NCBI GenBank assembly: GCA_934120045.1
Contig: CAKOTF010000001.1
Span: 124,001 to 188,000 of the forward strand
Origin: an uncultured Clostridia bacterium
GTDB lineage: Bacteria; Bacillota; Clostridia; TANB77; CAG-508
Direction: 5' to 3'
DNA: 64,000 nt
Below the pieces are notes generated by a model. That model had not been told where the DNA came from and made no database searches. It saw nothing but the letters and a program-made list of their open reading frames with translations. This document shows positions 25,067 through 33,862 of this stretch, piece by piece (positions within the stretch are counted from its first letter, which is position 1; the number at the start of each line of letters is the position of its first letter). The translations under genes were made by a program, and so were the position numbers.

Positions 25067-26674
25067 ATGGGGTACACAGCTCTTTATAGAAAGTTCAGAC
25101 CACAAACATTTTCAGAAATGGTAGGTCAGGAACATATAACAAGAACTTTAAGAAATCAAATAATTGCGAATAGAGTAGGGCATGCGTATTTATTTAATGG
25201 TGTTAGAGGAACAGGAAAAACAACATCAGCAAAAGTATTAGCTAGAGCCGTAAATTGCTTAAATCCACAAGATGGAGAGCCATGTAATGAATGTGAAATA
25301 TGTAAAGCAGCACTAGATGGATCATTAACAGACATAGTAGAAATGGATGCTGCTTCAAATAATAGTGTTGAAGATATACGTTCAATAAGAGAAGAAGTTA
25401 ATTTTTTACCAACGAAAGCAAAATATAGAGTTTATATAATAGATGAAGTTCACATGTTATCACAAGGTGCATTTAATGCATTATTAAAAACATTAGAAGA
25501 ACCACCAGAACATGTAAAATTTATTTTGGCAACAACAGAACCACAAAAATTACCGGCAACAATTTTATCAAGATGCCAAAGATTTGACTTTAAAAGAATT
25601 CCAGATGAAGATATAATAAAAAGATTAGAACTCGTATGTAAAGAGAGCAATGTAAATGCAACAACACAAGCATTAAATATTATCGCTGCACTATCTGAAG
25701 GAGCAATGAGAGATGCTTTATCAATATTAGAGAGATGTATTCAAGATGGTGAAAACAACATAGATGAAAATAAAATAAAAGAACTTGTAGGAATACCAAA
25801 ATTACAATATATTCATTGCATTACACAAGCAATAATCGAATATAATATAGATGAAGCAATGGAAACAATAACCAAAGTTTTAAATGAAGGAAAAGACTTA
25901 AATAATTTACTTTGGGAAATTATAAAATATGTAAAAGATATTTTGATGGTAAAAACGAATCAAAAATTAACTATTTATAATGACGAAGATTTTACAAGAT
26001 TACAAGAATTATCAGAAAAAGTTACCAAAGAGAGAGCAATAAGGCTAATATCAGAATTATCAGAACTTGAAAATAATATGAAACAGTCAACACAAAGACA
26101 AATTGTTTTTGAAGCAGGAATTATAAAATTATGTGATAAGGAAATATCTAATGCTCCAGTTGGTGGAAACAGTGGAGGAAATGGTGATATTTATGCAAGA
26201 TTAGATAAAATAGAAAATTATTTAAGATCTGGAGGTGGAACTCCTAGGGCTAGAACACCTCAGACAAATAGAACAACTAATCAAGCACAAAATCAAGTAA
26301 AATCCACTACTGATGCTATTGCTGGGATTGGAAAGAATAGTAAGCCAGCACAATATTGGAAAGATATAGTAAATAACTTAAAACAAAATGGAAAAATAGT
26401 ATTATATACGAATTTAATAAATACTAATGCCGTAGAAGTAAATGATATGACTATAGGAATTCAATTTCCAGGAGGGATAACTCCCTTCGGAAAGGCAGTT
26501 TTGGAAAAACCTGAAAATAAACAAGAATTAATAAAACAAGTTTCTGTTGCGTGTGGCAAGGAAATGAATATAAAATTTATAGATACTAAACCACAGGTAC
26601 AAGAAGCAAGTGAAGAACAAGAAATATCTAACTTTGCAAATGGTTTTGATATTCCATTTGATGTAGTAGAATAA
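25067..26674 (+). CDS. dnaX: DNA polymerase III subunit gamma/tau
   Basis: A 535-residue clamp-loader ATPase. It has Walker A GVRGTGKTTS (Lys51), a four-cysteine zinc module (Cys64, 73, 76, 79), Walker B IDEVHMLS, sensor I region LATTEPQKLPATILSRCQRFDF, and domain III. A Gly/Thr/Gln-rich linker (about 365-420) leads to a tau-like C-terminal domain that would contact the polymerase. RBS AAAGGATGTG. Followed by ybaB and recR in the usual order. Confidence 0.97.
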   Translation: MGYTALYRKFRPQTFSEMVGQEHITRTLRNQIIANRVGHAYLFNGVRGTGKTTSAKVLARAVNCLNPQDGEPCNECEICKAALDGSLTDIVEMDAASNNSVEDIRSIREEVNFLPTKAKYRVYIIDEVHMLSQGAFNALLKTLEEPPEHVKFILATTEPQKLPATILSRCQRFDFKRIPDEDIIKRLELVCKESNVNATTQALNIIAALSEGAMRDALSILERCIQDGENNIDENKIKELVGIPKLQYIHCITQAIIEYNIDEAMETITKVLNEGKDLNNLLWEIIKYVKDILMVKTNQKLTIYNDEDFTRLQELSEKVTKERAIRLISELSELENNMKQSTQRQIVFEAGIIKLCDKEISNAPVGGNSGGNGDIYARLDKIENYLRSGGGTPRARTPQTNRTTNQAQNQVKSTTDAIAGIGKNSKPAQYWKDIVNNLKQNGKIVLYTNLINTNAVEVNDMTIGIQFPGGITPFGKAVLEKPENKQELIKQVSVACGKEMNIKFIDTKPQVQEASEEQEISNFANGFDIPFDVVE

Positions 26675-26698
26675 ATTTAAAATTAGGAGGAATAGAAA

Positions 26699-27043
26699 AT
26701 GTCAAAAAGAGGAGGATTCCCAGGAGGTATGGGAGGATTTGGTGGAATGAACATCAATAGTTTAATGAAAGAAGCAAAAAAAATGCAAGCAGATTTAGAA
26801 AAAAATCAACAAGAATTAGCTGAAAAAGAATTTGAAGCATCAGCTGGGGGAAATGCAGTTTCAGTAAAAGTAAATGGCCAAAAGCAAATATTAGATTTAA
26901 AATTGCAAAAAGAAGTAGTTGATCCAGAAGATGTAGAAATGCTACAAGATTTAATTGTTACATGTATTAATCAAGCATTTAAACAAGTTGATGATGCACA
27001 AGCAGCATCAATGGGAAAATTTAATATACCAGGAATAATGTAA
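26699..27043 (+). CDS. ybaB: YbaB/EbfC family nucleoid-associated protein
   Basis: A 114-residue small DNA-binding protein with the Gly-rich N-terminus (FPGGMGGFGGM), the coiled-coil KEAKKMQADLEKNQQELAEKE, and the core EASAGGNAVSVKVNGQKQILDL. It is a dimer that organises DNA; in Firmicutes it sits between dnaX and recR as here. RBS AGGAGGAA. Confidence 0.95.
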   Translation: MSKRGGFPGGMGGFGGMNINSLMKEAKKMQADLEKNQQELAEKEFEASAGGNAVSVKVNGQKQILDLKLQKEVVDPEDVEMLQDLIVTCINQAFKQVDDAQAASMGKFNIPGIM

Positions 27044-27094
27044 TAATATAAGCAGAGCATTGTCTCTGCTATAATTGTCTAGGAGGAAAAGAAA

Positions 27095-27694
27095 ATGTCA
27101 ATGTATTCACCATCAATAGAAAAATTAATAGAAAGCTTTGAAAAATTACCTAGTATAGGTAATAAAACAGCAGCTAGATTAGCATTTTATATATTAAATG
27201 CATCACAGGAAGAAACTGATGAATTTGTGAATGCAATTGTAAATGCAAAGAAGAATTTAAAATATTGTAGTAAATGTTGGAATATTTCAGATACAGATCC
27301 ATGTCCAATATGTGGAAATCCAAAAAGAGACCAATCACAGATATGTGTAGTAGAAGATGTGAGAGATATTGTGGCTATGGAAAGAACACATGAATTTAAA
27401 GGAGTATATCATGTCTTACATGGCTCAATATCTCCAATGAATGGAATAGGACCAGATGATATAAAAATAAAAGAATTATTAGCTAGGCTTATGGATGGTC
27501 AAGTAAAAGAAGTTATATTGGCGACAAATCCTAGGGTTGAAGGTGAAGCAACAGCTATGTATTTATCAAAATTAATAAAACCATTAGGGGTAAAAGTAAC
27601 AAGAATTGCTCATGGAATTCCTGTTGGAGGAGATTTGGAATATACTGATGAAATAACACTTACAAAAGCATTAGAGGGAAGAAGAGAATTATAA
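27095..27694 (+). CDS. recR: Recombination protein RecR
   Basis: A 199-residue protein that helps load RecA with RecF/RecO. HhH motif (LPSIGNKTAARLAFYIL), C4 zinc finger (CSKCWNISDTDPCPICG), Toprim domain with VVEDVRDI and a Walker B-like LATNPRVEGEATAMYL, and C-terminal GIPVGGDLEYTDEITL. Complete length. Last gene of the dnaX operon, followed by a strong terminator. Confidence 0.97.
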   Translation: MSMYSPSIEKLIESFEKLPSIGNKTAARLAFYILNASQEETDEFVNAIVNAKKNLKYCSKCWNISDTDPCPICGNPKRDQSQICVVEDVRDIVAMERTHEFKGVYHVLHGSISPMNGIGPDDIKIKELLARLMDGQVKEVILATNPRVEGEATAMYLSKLIKPLGVKVTRIAHGIPVGGDLEYTDEITLTKALEGRREL

Positions 27695-27699
27695 AAAAG

Positions 27700-27726
27700 A
27701 CACTTCAAAAAATGAAGTGTTTTTTT
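27700..27726. terminator. Bidirectional terminator after recR
   Basis: ACACTTCA/TGAAGTGT with A5 loop, then T6; the upstream A-run gives U-runs on the other strand for the convergent glycosyltransferase. Confidence 0.85.
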
Positions 27727-28849
27727 AATTATTTAATAATATTTTACATATATCATTTGTTGAATTTGGTTTTGAAATTGATTTTGCATTATTACTCATT
27801 TCTTCTAATTTTGAAGAATCAGATAATAAATTATTAATGATTTCTTCTACATTATCATCTTTTTTTAACCAAATTGCAGTATTATGATTAACTAAATATT
27901 CGGCGTTTTCTTCTTCTTGACCTGGAATAGGATTTATAACAACAATTGGTAATCCTGAAGCAAGGCTTTCAGAAGTAGTAAGTCCACCAGGTTTTGTTAC
28001 AACTAAGCTTGAAATACTCATAAATTCGGGTACTTTATTTGTATATTCAAATATTTGTACATTTGCTTCTTTGTGATTTTCTATAACAATATTTTCAAAA
28101 GCTTCTTTCATTTTTTTATTTTTTCCTGAAATTGCTATGATTTGAATATCAGCAGAATCTTTTACAAATGTCTCAAAAACTTTTAAAGTATAATTTTTTC
28201 CAAGCCCAAATTCTCCTCCACCAAAAAATAATACTACTTTTTTATTTGGATTTAAGTTAAAATCTATAAATAAAGATTTTTTATCATATTTATTTAAAAA
28301 TCTTTCTGAGATAGGAATTCCAGTAACAAATATTTTATCGGCTGGAATATTTTTACTCATCAAAGTTTCCTTCATTTCTGCATTAGATACAAATAAATAA
28401 TTAATATATTCATTATAAACAAGCCATTGATCATGTGATGCAAAATCTGTTAAAATTGTTGCTATTTTTGTATTTAATTTATGATGTTTTGTTAAATAAC
28501 CACACATTTGGCTTGCAAAAGGGTGTGTACAGATAATTAAATCTGGTGATTTTTCTTGTAATAATTTATTTATTTTTATAGATAATAATTTATTTGAAGT
28601 TGTACTTATGTGAGCAAGAGGGCCTTTTTCAGATTTCCAATATATGCTTCCATAAGCTTTTGGAAGTTTTTTTGCCATTTCAGCATAAGCTTTTGTTGTT
28701 ATTTTGTTAAATTCTTTATTTGCATATTCCATAAAATCTATTAATTCAACATCAATATTTTTATAATATGTATTTATACAATTTTCTATTGAACGAGCGG
28801 CAGATAAATGACCACCACCATATTTTGCGTAAAAAATAATTACTTTCAT
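27725..28849 (-). CDS. MGDG-synthase-like glycosyltransferase (processive diacylglycerol glucosyltransferase type)
   Basis: A 374-residue GT28-family enzyme. N-terminal MGDG synthase domain starts YAKYGGGHLSAARSIE (GGGH acceptor-side motif) with CTHPFASQM and LTDFASHDQW; the C-terminal half has GGGEFGLGKN, and the UDP-sugar site TKPGGLTTSESLASGLP. It likely glycosylates diacylglycerol at the inner membrane face to make glycolipids or lipoteichoic acid anchors; B. subtilis UgtP is the reference. Monocistronic, between recR and ypeB, convergent with recR. Nucleotide-sugar donor could come from the genes at 19-22 kb (inference). Confidence 0.85.
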   Translation of the reverse strand: MKVIIFYAKYGGGHLSAARSIENCINTYYKNIDVELIDFMEYANKEFNKITTKAYAEMAKKLPKAYGSIYWKSEKGPLAHISTTSNKLLSIKINKLLQEKSPDLIICTHPFASQMCGYLTKHHKLNTKIATILTDFASHDQWLVYNEYINYLFVSNAEMKETLMSKNIPADKIFVTGIPISERFLNKYDKKSLFIDFNLNPNKKVVLFFGGGEFGLGKNYTLKVFETFVKDSADIQIIAISGKNKKMKEAFENIVIENHKEANVQIFEYTNKVPEFMSISSLVVTKPGGLTTSESLASGLPIVVINPIPGQEEENAEYLVNHNTAIWLKKDDNVEEIINNLLSDSSKLEEMSNNAKSISKPNSTNDICKILLNN

Positions 28850-28967
28850 TAGTCAGACCTTTCCATATAAATTCAGAAATATTTTAGCACAAAAAAATAA
28901 ATAATTGTATAATTTTTTGAAAAAAATGAAAAAATAAGAAAAAGTTAATAAGTGAGGAGATATGAAA

Positions 28968-30302
28968 ATGAATAATTCAAAAAAAGTGTGGAATGTTATT
29001 GCAATAATTGCTATTGTCATTGCAGTAATCTTAGGGATAAATTTGTATAATAAAAATACATCATATGCGAATGTGGTACAAAATGATAATAATAAAGCTT
29101 TTTATGAGGTTGTAGATAGAATTCAAAATTCAAAAATTTATTTAGCAAAATCTATGATATCAAAAGAAGCGAGACATGGTGCAAAAACACTTATGGAAGT
29201 ATGGAGAGAAACAGATTTAGCAACATGTTATTTAAGTATGGTTCCAATAGAAAGTCAAGAAATTGAAAATACAGAAAAATTTTTAAATCAAGTAAGTGAA
29301 TACAGTTATACTATGGCAAATAAATGTATAGATGGACAAGACTTATCAGATGAGGATATGGATAAAATACAAGAATTATATAATTATGCAAATGATTTAT
29401 CAAATACATTAAATGAAATGATTACAGAATTAAATAATGGAACTATAAAGTGGGAAGATTTAAAAAAGAATGCAGAAGGTTCAGATATATCAGAAGTAAG
29501 TAATTTTAATATGGTAGAACAAAACTTTCACGAATATTCAGGATTGATCTATGATGGGGCATTTTCTGAACATATAACAAGTGAAGAAAAGAAAGGTTTA
29601 ATAGGCAATGATATTTCAGAAGATGAAGCAAAAATAATTGCAGAGGAATTTATTGGAAAAGATAAAATAAAAGAAACGAAAAACAATGGATATGTTGAAA
29701 ATGGAAATATACCAGTATATAGATTTGAAGTAACGACAAATGAAAATAAAAAAATAGGAATATCAATTTCCAAAAAAGGTGGACATCTTGTTTATATGAA
29801 TTATGATAGAGAAACAAATGGTGAAAATATAACAGAACAAGATGCAATTCAAAAAGGAAAAGAATATTTACAAGCAAAAAAATTTGAAAATATGCAAGAA
29901 ACTTATTATATGAAAAATGATGGATATATAGTTATAAATTATGCATATAAACAAGGAAATATAGTTGCATATCCTGATTTAATTAAATTAAAAATAGCAT
30001 TAGATGATGGTGAAATAGTTGGTGTTGATGCAACAGGATATTTAAATTGTCATTTTGAAAGAGAAATTCCAAGTAATTTGATTTCAATAGACGAGGCAAG
30101 AAAAAATATTTCAACAAAAGCAGAATTGTCAAGTGAAAAGTTAGCAATAATACCAACAGAATTTAATACAGAAGTATTATGTTACGAATTTAAAGGAAAA
30201 ATAAATGAAGTAGAATTTATTGAATATATAAATGCTCAGACAGGAAAAGAAGAAGATACATTAATAGTAACAAATACTGAAAATGGAACATTGACAGAAT
30301 AA
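28968..30302 (+). CDS. ypeB: Germination protein YpeB
   Basis: A 444-residue membrane-anchored protein (helix about 9-28) with the YpeB N-terminal helical domain (RIQNSKIYLAKSM, CYLSMVPIESQEIENTEKFLNQV, HEYSGLIYDGAFSEH) and C-terminal PepSY repeats. YpeB stabilises the spore cortex-lytic enzyme SleB. Start 28968 is preferred to 28962 because GTGAGGAG then has usual spacing. In Bacillus ypeB follows sleB; no sleB is adjacent here. A SASP gene follows, so the region is sporulation-linked, and expression is expected under sigma G (inference). Confidence 0.9.
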   Translation: MNNSKKVWNVIAIIAIVIAVILGINLYNKNTSYANVVQNDNNKAFYEVVDRIQNSKIYLAKSMISKEARHGAKTLMEVWRETDLATCYLSMVPIESQEIENTEKFLNQVSEYSYTMANKCIDGQDLSDEDMDKIQELYNYANDLSNTLNEMITELNNGTIKWEDLKKNAEGSDISEVSNFNMVEQNFHEYSGLIYDGAFSEHITSEEKKGLIGNDISEDEAKIIAEEFIGKDKIKETKNNGYVENGNIPVYRFEVTTNENKKIGISISKKGGHLVYMNYDRETNGENITEQDAIQKGKEYLQAKKFENMQETYYMKNDGYIVINYAYKQGNIVAYPDLIKLKIALDDGEIVGVDATGYLNCHFEREIPSNLISIDEARKNISTKAELSSEKLAIIPTEFNTEVLCYEFKGKINEVEFIEYINAQTGKEEDTLIVTNTENGTLTE

Positions 30303-30360
30303 AATTCTAAATTTTGAAAAAATTGTTTTAATAAAAAAATATCTTTTGCAGATAATATAA

Positions 30361-30387
30361 TTGAAAATATTTAAAATATATTTTCAA
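30361..30387. repeat. Inverted repeat upstream of the SASP gene
   Basis: TTGAAAATAT (30361-30370) and ATATTTTCAA (30378-30387) are perfect 10-bp complements around 7 nt; a short ACGGTCCGT palindrome follows at about 30390-30398. Could be the ypeB terminator (weak, no T-run) or an operator near the SASP promoter. Confidence 0.4.
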
Positions 30388-30433
30388 AAACGGTCCGTAA
30401 AATAACAGATTAAATTTGAAAGGAGAGCTTAGT

Positions 30434-30613
30434 ATGTCAAGAAGTAACAAATTAATATCTGAAAACTTACGAACAGAAATTGCAAAAGAACTAGGTGTAT
30501 ATGATCAGGTAAAAAAAGATGGAGGAAGTTGGGAAAATGTTTCCTCAAAAACATGTGGTAATATAGTTTCAAAAGCTATAGAAATTGCAAATAGAGCTGT
30601 TGAAAATCAATAG
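30434..30613 (+). CDS. Small acid-soluble spore protein, SspF-like
   Basis: A 59-residue alpha/beta-type SASP that coats spore DNA. TEIAKELG is the GPR protease recognition site (cleavage after the first Glu), and the C-terminal GNIVSKAIEIANRAV matches the DNA-contact helix of SspF (GNMVKRAIEIAEQ). The start at 30434 follows AAAGGAG with 8-nt spacing; a longer TTG-initiated frame overlaps that RBS. The strong terminator and single-gene layout fit high forespore expression. Confidence 0.92.
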   Translation: MSRSNKLISENLRTEIAKELGVYDQVKKDGGSWENVSSKTCGNIVSKAIEIANRAVENQ

Positions 30614-30625
30614 TTTTTAGATTAT

Positions 30626-30674
30626 AAGCATTTAAGATATTCTGAATTCGGATATTTTGAATGCTTATTTTTTT
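30626..30674 (+). terminator. Terminator of the SASP gene
   Basis: A long hairpin from AAGCATT (30626-30632) to AATGCTT (30660-30666), extended inward with G-U pairs, followed by ATTTTTTT. Confidence 0.9.
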
Positions 30675-30707
30675 ATATACTAGGAAAGTTATATTTTCCT
30701 AGTATAT
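30675..30707. repeat. Perfect 13-bp inverted repeat downstream of the SASP terminator
   Basis: ATATACTAGGAAA (30675-30687) and TTTCCTAGTATAT (30695-30707) form a perfect stem with a 7-nt loop directly after the SASP T-run. No T-run follows on either strand, so it is not a simple terminator; it may be a structured RNA element or protein-binding palindrome. Confidence 0.6.
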
Positions 30708-30803
30708 AAAAAGCTACAATCGTTAGCCCTTTGAGATTTCATTGCTTCGCTCATAAACTCAAATCGGGCGAGAAAAATCAAAGAAAAATTGAAAATTTTT
30801 CTT
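30708..30803. other. Structured intergenic element, possible dispersed repeat
   Basis: A more GC-rich patch with nested pairings: GCCC..TTTGAG (near 30725) with CTCAAAtcGGGC (near 30758), and a second hairpin AAGAAAAATT/AATTTTTCTT (30781-30803). The minus strand also reads a short start-less open frame (ARFEFMSEAMKSQRANDCS) that looks protein-like. I know no annotated family for it. It lies between the SASP and murF and may be a mobile miniature repeat. Confidence 0.35.
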
Positions 30804-30881
30804 ATTTGTTCTAGTTGCAATTTATAGATAAATAGAATATAATAAGTCAAAACAATAGTATACCGAAAGGACGAAAGTTGA

Positions 30882-32249
30882 ATGAAAATAAAAGAAATAT
30901 TAAAGGTTATAAAAGGAAAAATGTTATTTGGAAATGAAGAATTAGAAGTTGAAAACTTTTCAAAAGATACAAGAACAATACAAAAAGGTGATATATATAT
31001 TGGAATAAAAGGAGAAAAATTTGATGGAAGTAATTTTTGGAATCAAGCACTAGATGCAGGTGCTACGGCTGTAATAATTTCTAATATACAAATATCAAAA
31101 GAAGAAAAAGAAAAATATAAAGATAAAACTATAATACAAGTTGAAGATACATTGGACACATTATACGAAATTGCAAAATATAAGAGAAGTTTATATAATA
31201 TTCCAGTAATTGCTGTTACAGGAAGTGTAGGAAAAACAAGTACAAAAGATATAATAGCAAGTGTAGTGAGTCAAAAATATAAGACATTAAAAACAGAAGG
31301 AAATAACAATAATAATATAGGATTACCATTAACAATATTAAAGTTAAAAGATCATGAAGCATTGGTTGTAGAAATGGGAATGAATCATTTTGGAGAAATA
31401 AGCTTGTTAACAAATATAGCAAAACCAACTTTAGCTGTAATAACTAATATTGGGACATCACATATAGGAAATTTGGGTTCAAGAGAGAATATATTAAAAG
31501 CAAAACTTGAAATTCTAGAAGGAATGAAAATTCCAAGAGTAATCATAAACAATGATAATGATTTATTACATAACTGGTATGAAGAAAATAAGGAGAAAAT
31601 TGAAATACACACATACGGAATAAATAATTCAAGTGATGTTATTGCAGAAAAAATTGAATTAGGAGAAGAAAAAAGTAAATTTGTAGCTAAAACTTCATCA
31701 GAAAAAGTTAACATAGATGTTCCTGTTGGAGGAGAACACTTTGTATATAATGCATTATGTGGATTTATGGTTGGAAAAGTGTTAGGATTAACGTCAAAAG
31801 AAATTCAAAATGGAATATCAAAGTTTGAATTAACAAAAAAGAGAATGGATATAAGAGCTTTAAAAAATGGTGCAACATTAATAAATGATAGTTATAATGC
31901 AAGTTATGAATCAATGAAAGCAAGTTTAAAATATCTTTCAAACCGTACGGATTTAAGGAAAATTGCTGTTTTAGGAGATATGTTAGAATTAGGAGAATTT
32001 TCTAAAGAGTTACATGAAAAAGTTGGTGAGGAAGTAGCAAATAATAATATAGATATATTAATATGCAGAGGAAAATTTGCAAAAGATATTATTTCAAAAG
32101 CAAGTAAAAATAGAAAAACACAATGTATTTTGTTACAAAATAATGAAGAAATTGTAAGCAAATTGAAAGAAATTTTAAGAGAAGGAGATGTAGTTTTAAT
32201 AAAAGCTTCAAATGGCATGAAATTTTATGAAATTTGTCAAAAACTATAG
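30882..32249 (+). CDS. murF: UDP-N-acetylmuramoyl-tripeptide--D-alanyl-D-alanine ligase
   Basis: A 455-residue Mur ligase adding D-Ala-D-Ala to the UDP-MurNAc-tripeptide. N-terminal domain DTRTIQKGDIYIGIKGEKFDG, ATP site VTGSVGKTSTKD (Lys118), NNNNIGLPLT, NIGTSHIGNLGS and C-terminal LINDSYNASYESMKASL plus LGDMLELGEFSKELH are all present. RBS AAAGGACGAAAG. Followed by a hairpin that contains a promoter-like -10. Confidence 0.96.
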   Translation: MKIKEILKVIKGKMLFGNEELEVENFSKDTRTIQKGDIYIGIKGEKFDGSNFWNQALDAGATAVIISNIQISKEEKEKYKDKTIIQVEDTLDTLYEIAKYKRSLYNIPVIAVTGSVGKTSTKDIIASVVSQKYKTLKTEGNNNNNIGLPLTILKLKDHEALVVEMGMNHFGEISLLTNIAKPTLAVITNIGTSHIGNLGSRENILKAKLEILEGMKIPRVIINNDNDLLHNWYEENKEKIEIHTYGINNSSDVIAEKIELGEEKSKFVAKTSSEKVNIDVPVGGEHFVYNALCGFMVGKVLGLTSKEIQNGISKFELTKKRMDIRALKNGATLINDSYNASYESMKASLKYLSNRTDLRKIAVLGDMLELGEFSKELHEKVGEEVANNNIDILICRGKFAKDIISKASKNRKTQCILLQNNEEIVSKLKEILREGDVVLIKASNGMKFYEICQKL

Positions 32250-32252
32250 ATT

Positions 32253-32299
32253 TTTTCTAAAAGAATTGGTATAATGTGAATACCAATTTTTTTAGAAAA
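32253..32299 (+). terminator. murF terminator hairpin with extended -10 inside the loop region
   Basis: TTTTCTAAAAGAATTGGTAT (32253-32272) pairs with its complement at 32280-32299 (one mismatch) around a 7-nt loop; the 3' arm contains T7, enough to terminate. The 5' arm/loop border carries TG-G-TATAAT (32267-32275), an extended -10 promoter element, which could start the J-domain gene transcript near 32282. The RBS of that gene lies only 8 nt after the hairpin. Confidence 0.6.
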
Positions 32300-32319
32300 A
32301 TTTAATTGGAGGATGTCAA

Positions 32320-33201
32320 ATGAAATTTAAGAATTACTATAAAATATTAGAATTAGAAACAAATAAAGTAACAATAGATCAAATAAAATCAGCCTATAGA
32401 AAGCAAGCGAAAAAATATCATCCAGATGTAAATGTTGGTGACAAATTAGCAGAAGAAAAAATAAAAGATGTAAATGAAGCTTACAGAATTCTTTCAAATC
32501 CATCAACAAAAAGGAAATATGATAGAACTTGGAATTATAATGTTGGACGTAGATTAAATCATACAAAGACTTCAGGTCAAATGGCTGGAGAAATATTTGG
32601 AATGTTTTTTGGAAGTGGAGATACAGCTGAAAGCATAGACAAGCCAGATGAACCAGCAGTAAGAGGCGAAGATGTTGAAACAGAAATAAATATATCACTT
32701 GAAGAAGGATTTTACGGAGCAAATAAAACAATTGTATTTAAAGATTTAGAAAATAAAGATAAAACAATTACTATAAAATTACCAGAAGGTGTACAGGAAA
32801 ATGAAAAAATAAGATTAATGGGACAAGGCAAGATGGGCAAAAATGGTGGTAAAAATGGAGACATGTTCATAAAAATAAATATAGAAGATAGCAAAAAGTT
32901 TAAATTAAATGGAATAAATTTATCAACTATAATTCCAATAACACCATGGGAAGCGGTATTAGGAACTAAAGCAAAAGTTGAATCAATAGATGGAACCAAA
33001 ACTCAAATATATATACCAAACGGAGTTCAATCAGGCGAAATTATAGAAATCCCTAATAAAGGATATAAGAATGCTAAAGGTGAAAGAGGAAATTTGATAG
33101 GAAAATTAGAAATTGTAATTCCAGAAAAAATTACATCTGAAGAAAAAGAAATGTTTAAAAAATTAAAAGAAATATCAAGATTTAATCCAAGAAGTGTCTA
33201 A
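32320..33201 (+). CDS. DnaJ/CbpA-type J-domain chaperone without zinc fingers
   Basis: A 293-residue co-chaperone. J-domain at 1-67 with HPD at 34-36, a short linker instead of the G/F and zinc-finger regions, then two beta-barrel substrate-binding domains (ISLEEGFYGANKTIVF; TITIKLPEGVQENEKIRL; IPITPWEAVLGTKAKVESIDG) and the VVIPEKIT-like C-terminus. This is class B (CbpA-like) Hsp40 architecture. It would stimulate DnaK ATPase. GGAGGATG precedes the ATG. It directly precedes the T4SS coupling-protein operon, but a promoter separates them. Confidence 0.88.
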   Translation: MKFKNYYKILELETNKVTIDQIKSAYRKQAKKYHPDVNVGDKLAEEKIKDVNEAYRILSNPSTKRKYDRTWNYNVGRRLNHTKTSGQMAGEIFGMFFGSGDTAESIDKPDEPAVRGEDVETEINISLEEGFYGANKTIVFKDLENKDKTITIKLPEGVQENEKIRLMGQGKMGKNGGKNGDMFIKINIEDSKKFKLNGINLSTIIPITPWEAVLGTKAKVESIDGTKTQIYIPNGVQSGEIIEIPNKGYKNAKGERGNLIGKLEIVIPEKITSEEKEMFKKLKEISRFNPRSV

Positions 33202-33235
33202 AATAACTTTATTTTATGCGAAAAGCTTAGATGTA

Positions 33236-33264
33236 TTGACAAACGAAGTTAGTAGGTGTATAAT
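33236..33264 (+). promoter_or_regulatory. Perfect-consensus sigma-A promoter for the VirD4 operon
   Basis: TTGACA (33236-33241), exactly 17 nt, TATAAT (33259-33264). The -10 is preceded by GTG. The 5' UTR is about 57 nt before ATG 33328. It is the only promoter in the window with both hexamers fully consensus, implying strong vegetative transcription of the two small genes and virD4. Confidence 0.85.
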
Positions 33265-33327
33265 AAAGATTGTGGTTAGTAAACATAAGACAAACTATGG
33301 ATTAACATAGAAAGAGAGGTAAATAAA

Positions 33328-33843
33328 ATGGATATGTTACAAGGAAAGCATTTTAGTATAACAGATCCAAAAGGAGTAAGTACAGTTATTTATCAAATAT
33401 ACAAAACAAAAAAAGAGTTTTTAAAAGATTATCCAAAGTATACAGTTGAAAGATTGGAGTGCTCAGAGGAAATTAGAGGAGAATCAAGAAGAAAAACTTT
33501 TTATGTTGATGATCCACAACCACAAGGAAATCAATTAGCAATTTTATCATTTGCAGGAGATAAAGTTATAATAAATTCAGGGATATTGATTGATGATGAA
33601 GTGAGAATTGCTAAAAATCCATCAGCATTTAAGTTTGACACATTATATTCAGAAGATGAACAGGAATTTAAAGAATTTAATTATACTCCTAATTTAAAGA
33701 GAGATATTTGTGTAATTGATCCTGAAACTACAGAAGAAATAAAACCAAGACTTTATTTTGACGAAAAAGAAAATAAAGTTAAAGGTAGATGTAAATTAAA
33801 ACCAAACAAATCTTACTTTGCGTTTGAGGTAAGAGGTGAATAA
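33328..33843 (+). CDS. Unknown protein of the VirD4 operon (171 residues)
   Basis: A soluble 171-residue protein without signal peptide or membrane helix. It looks mostly beta (YQIYKTKKEFL, KTFYVDDPQPQGN, LAILSFAGDKVIINSGI, EVRGE). AGAGAGGTAAA precedes the ATG. First gene of the virD4 transcript, 19 nt before a 68-residue gene. In known conjugative systems genes next to virD4 often encode relaxosome or substrate adaptors, but this sequence matches none I know, so the role is open. Strong promoter and clean RBS make it a genuine gene. Confidence 0.7.
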   Translation: MDMLQGKHFSITDPKGVSTVIYQIYKTKKEFLKDYPKYTVERLECSEEIRGESRRKTFYVDDPQPQGNQLAILSFAGDKVIINSGILIDDEVRIAKNPSAFKFDTLYSEDEQEFKEFNYTPNLKRDICVIDPETTEEIKPRLYFDEKENKVKGRCKLKPNKSYFAFEVRGE

Positions 33844-33862
33844 TTAAGGAGGATATTTTACT

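Noticed and set aside
30361..30398. Possible riboswitch or T-box upstream of the SASP gene
   Set aside because: Only simple palindromes are present; no T-box AGGGTGGNACCGCG motif or known riboswitch core is seen.
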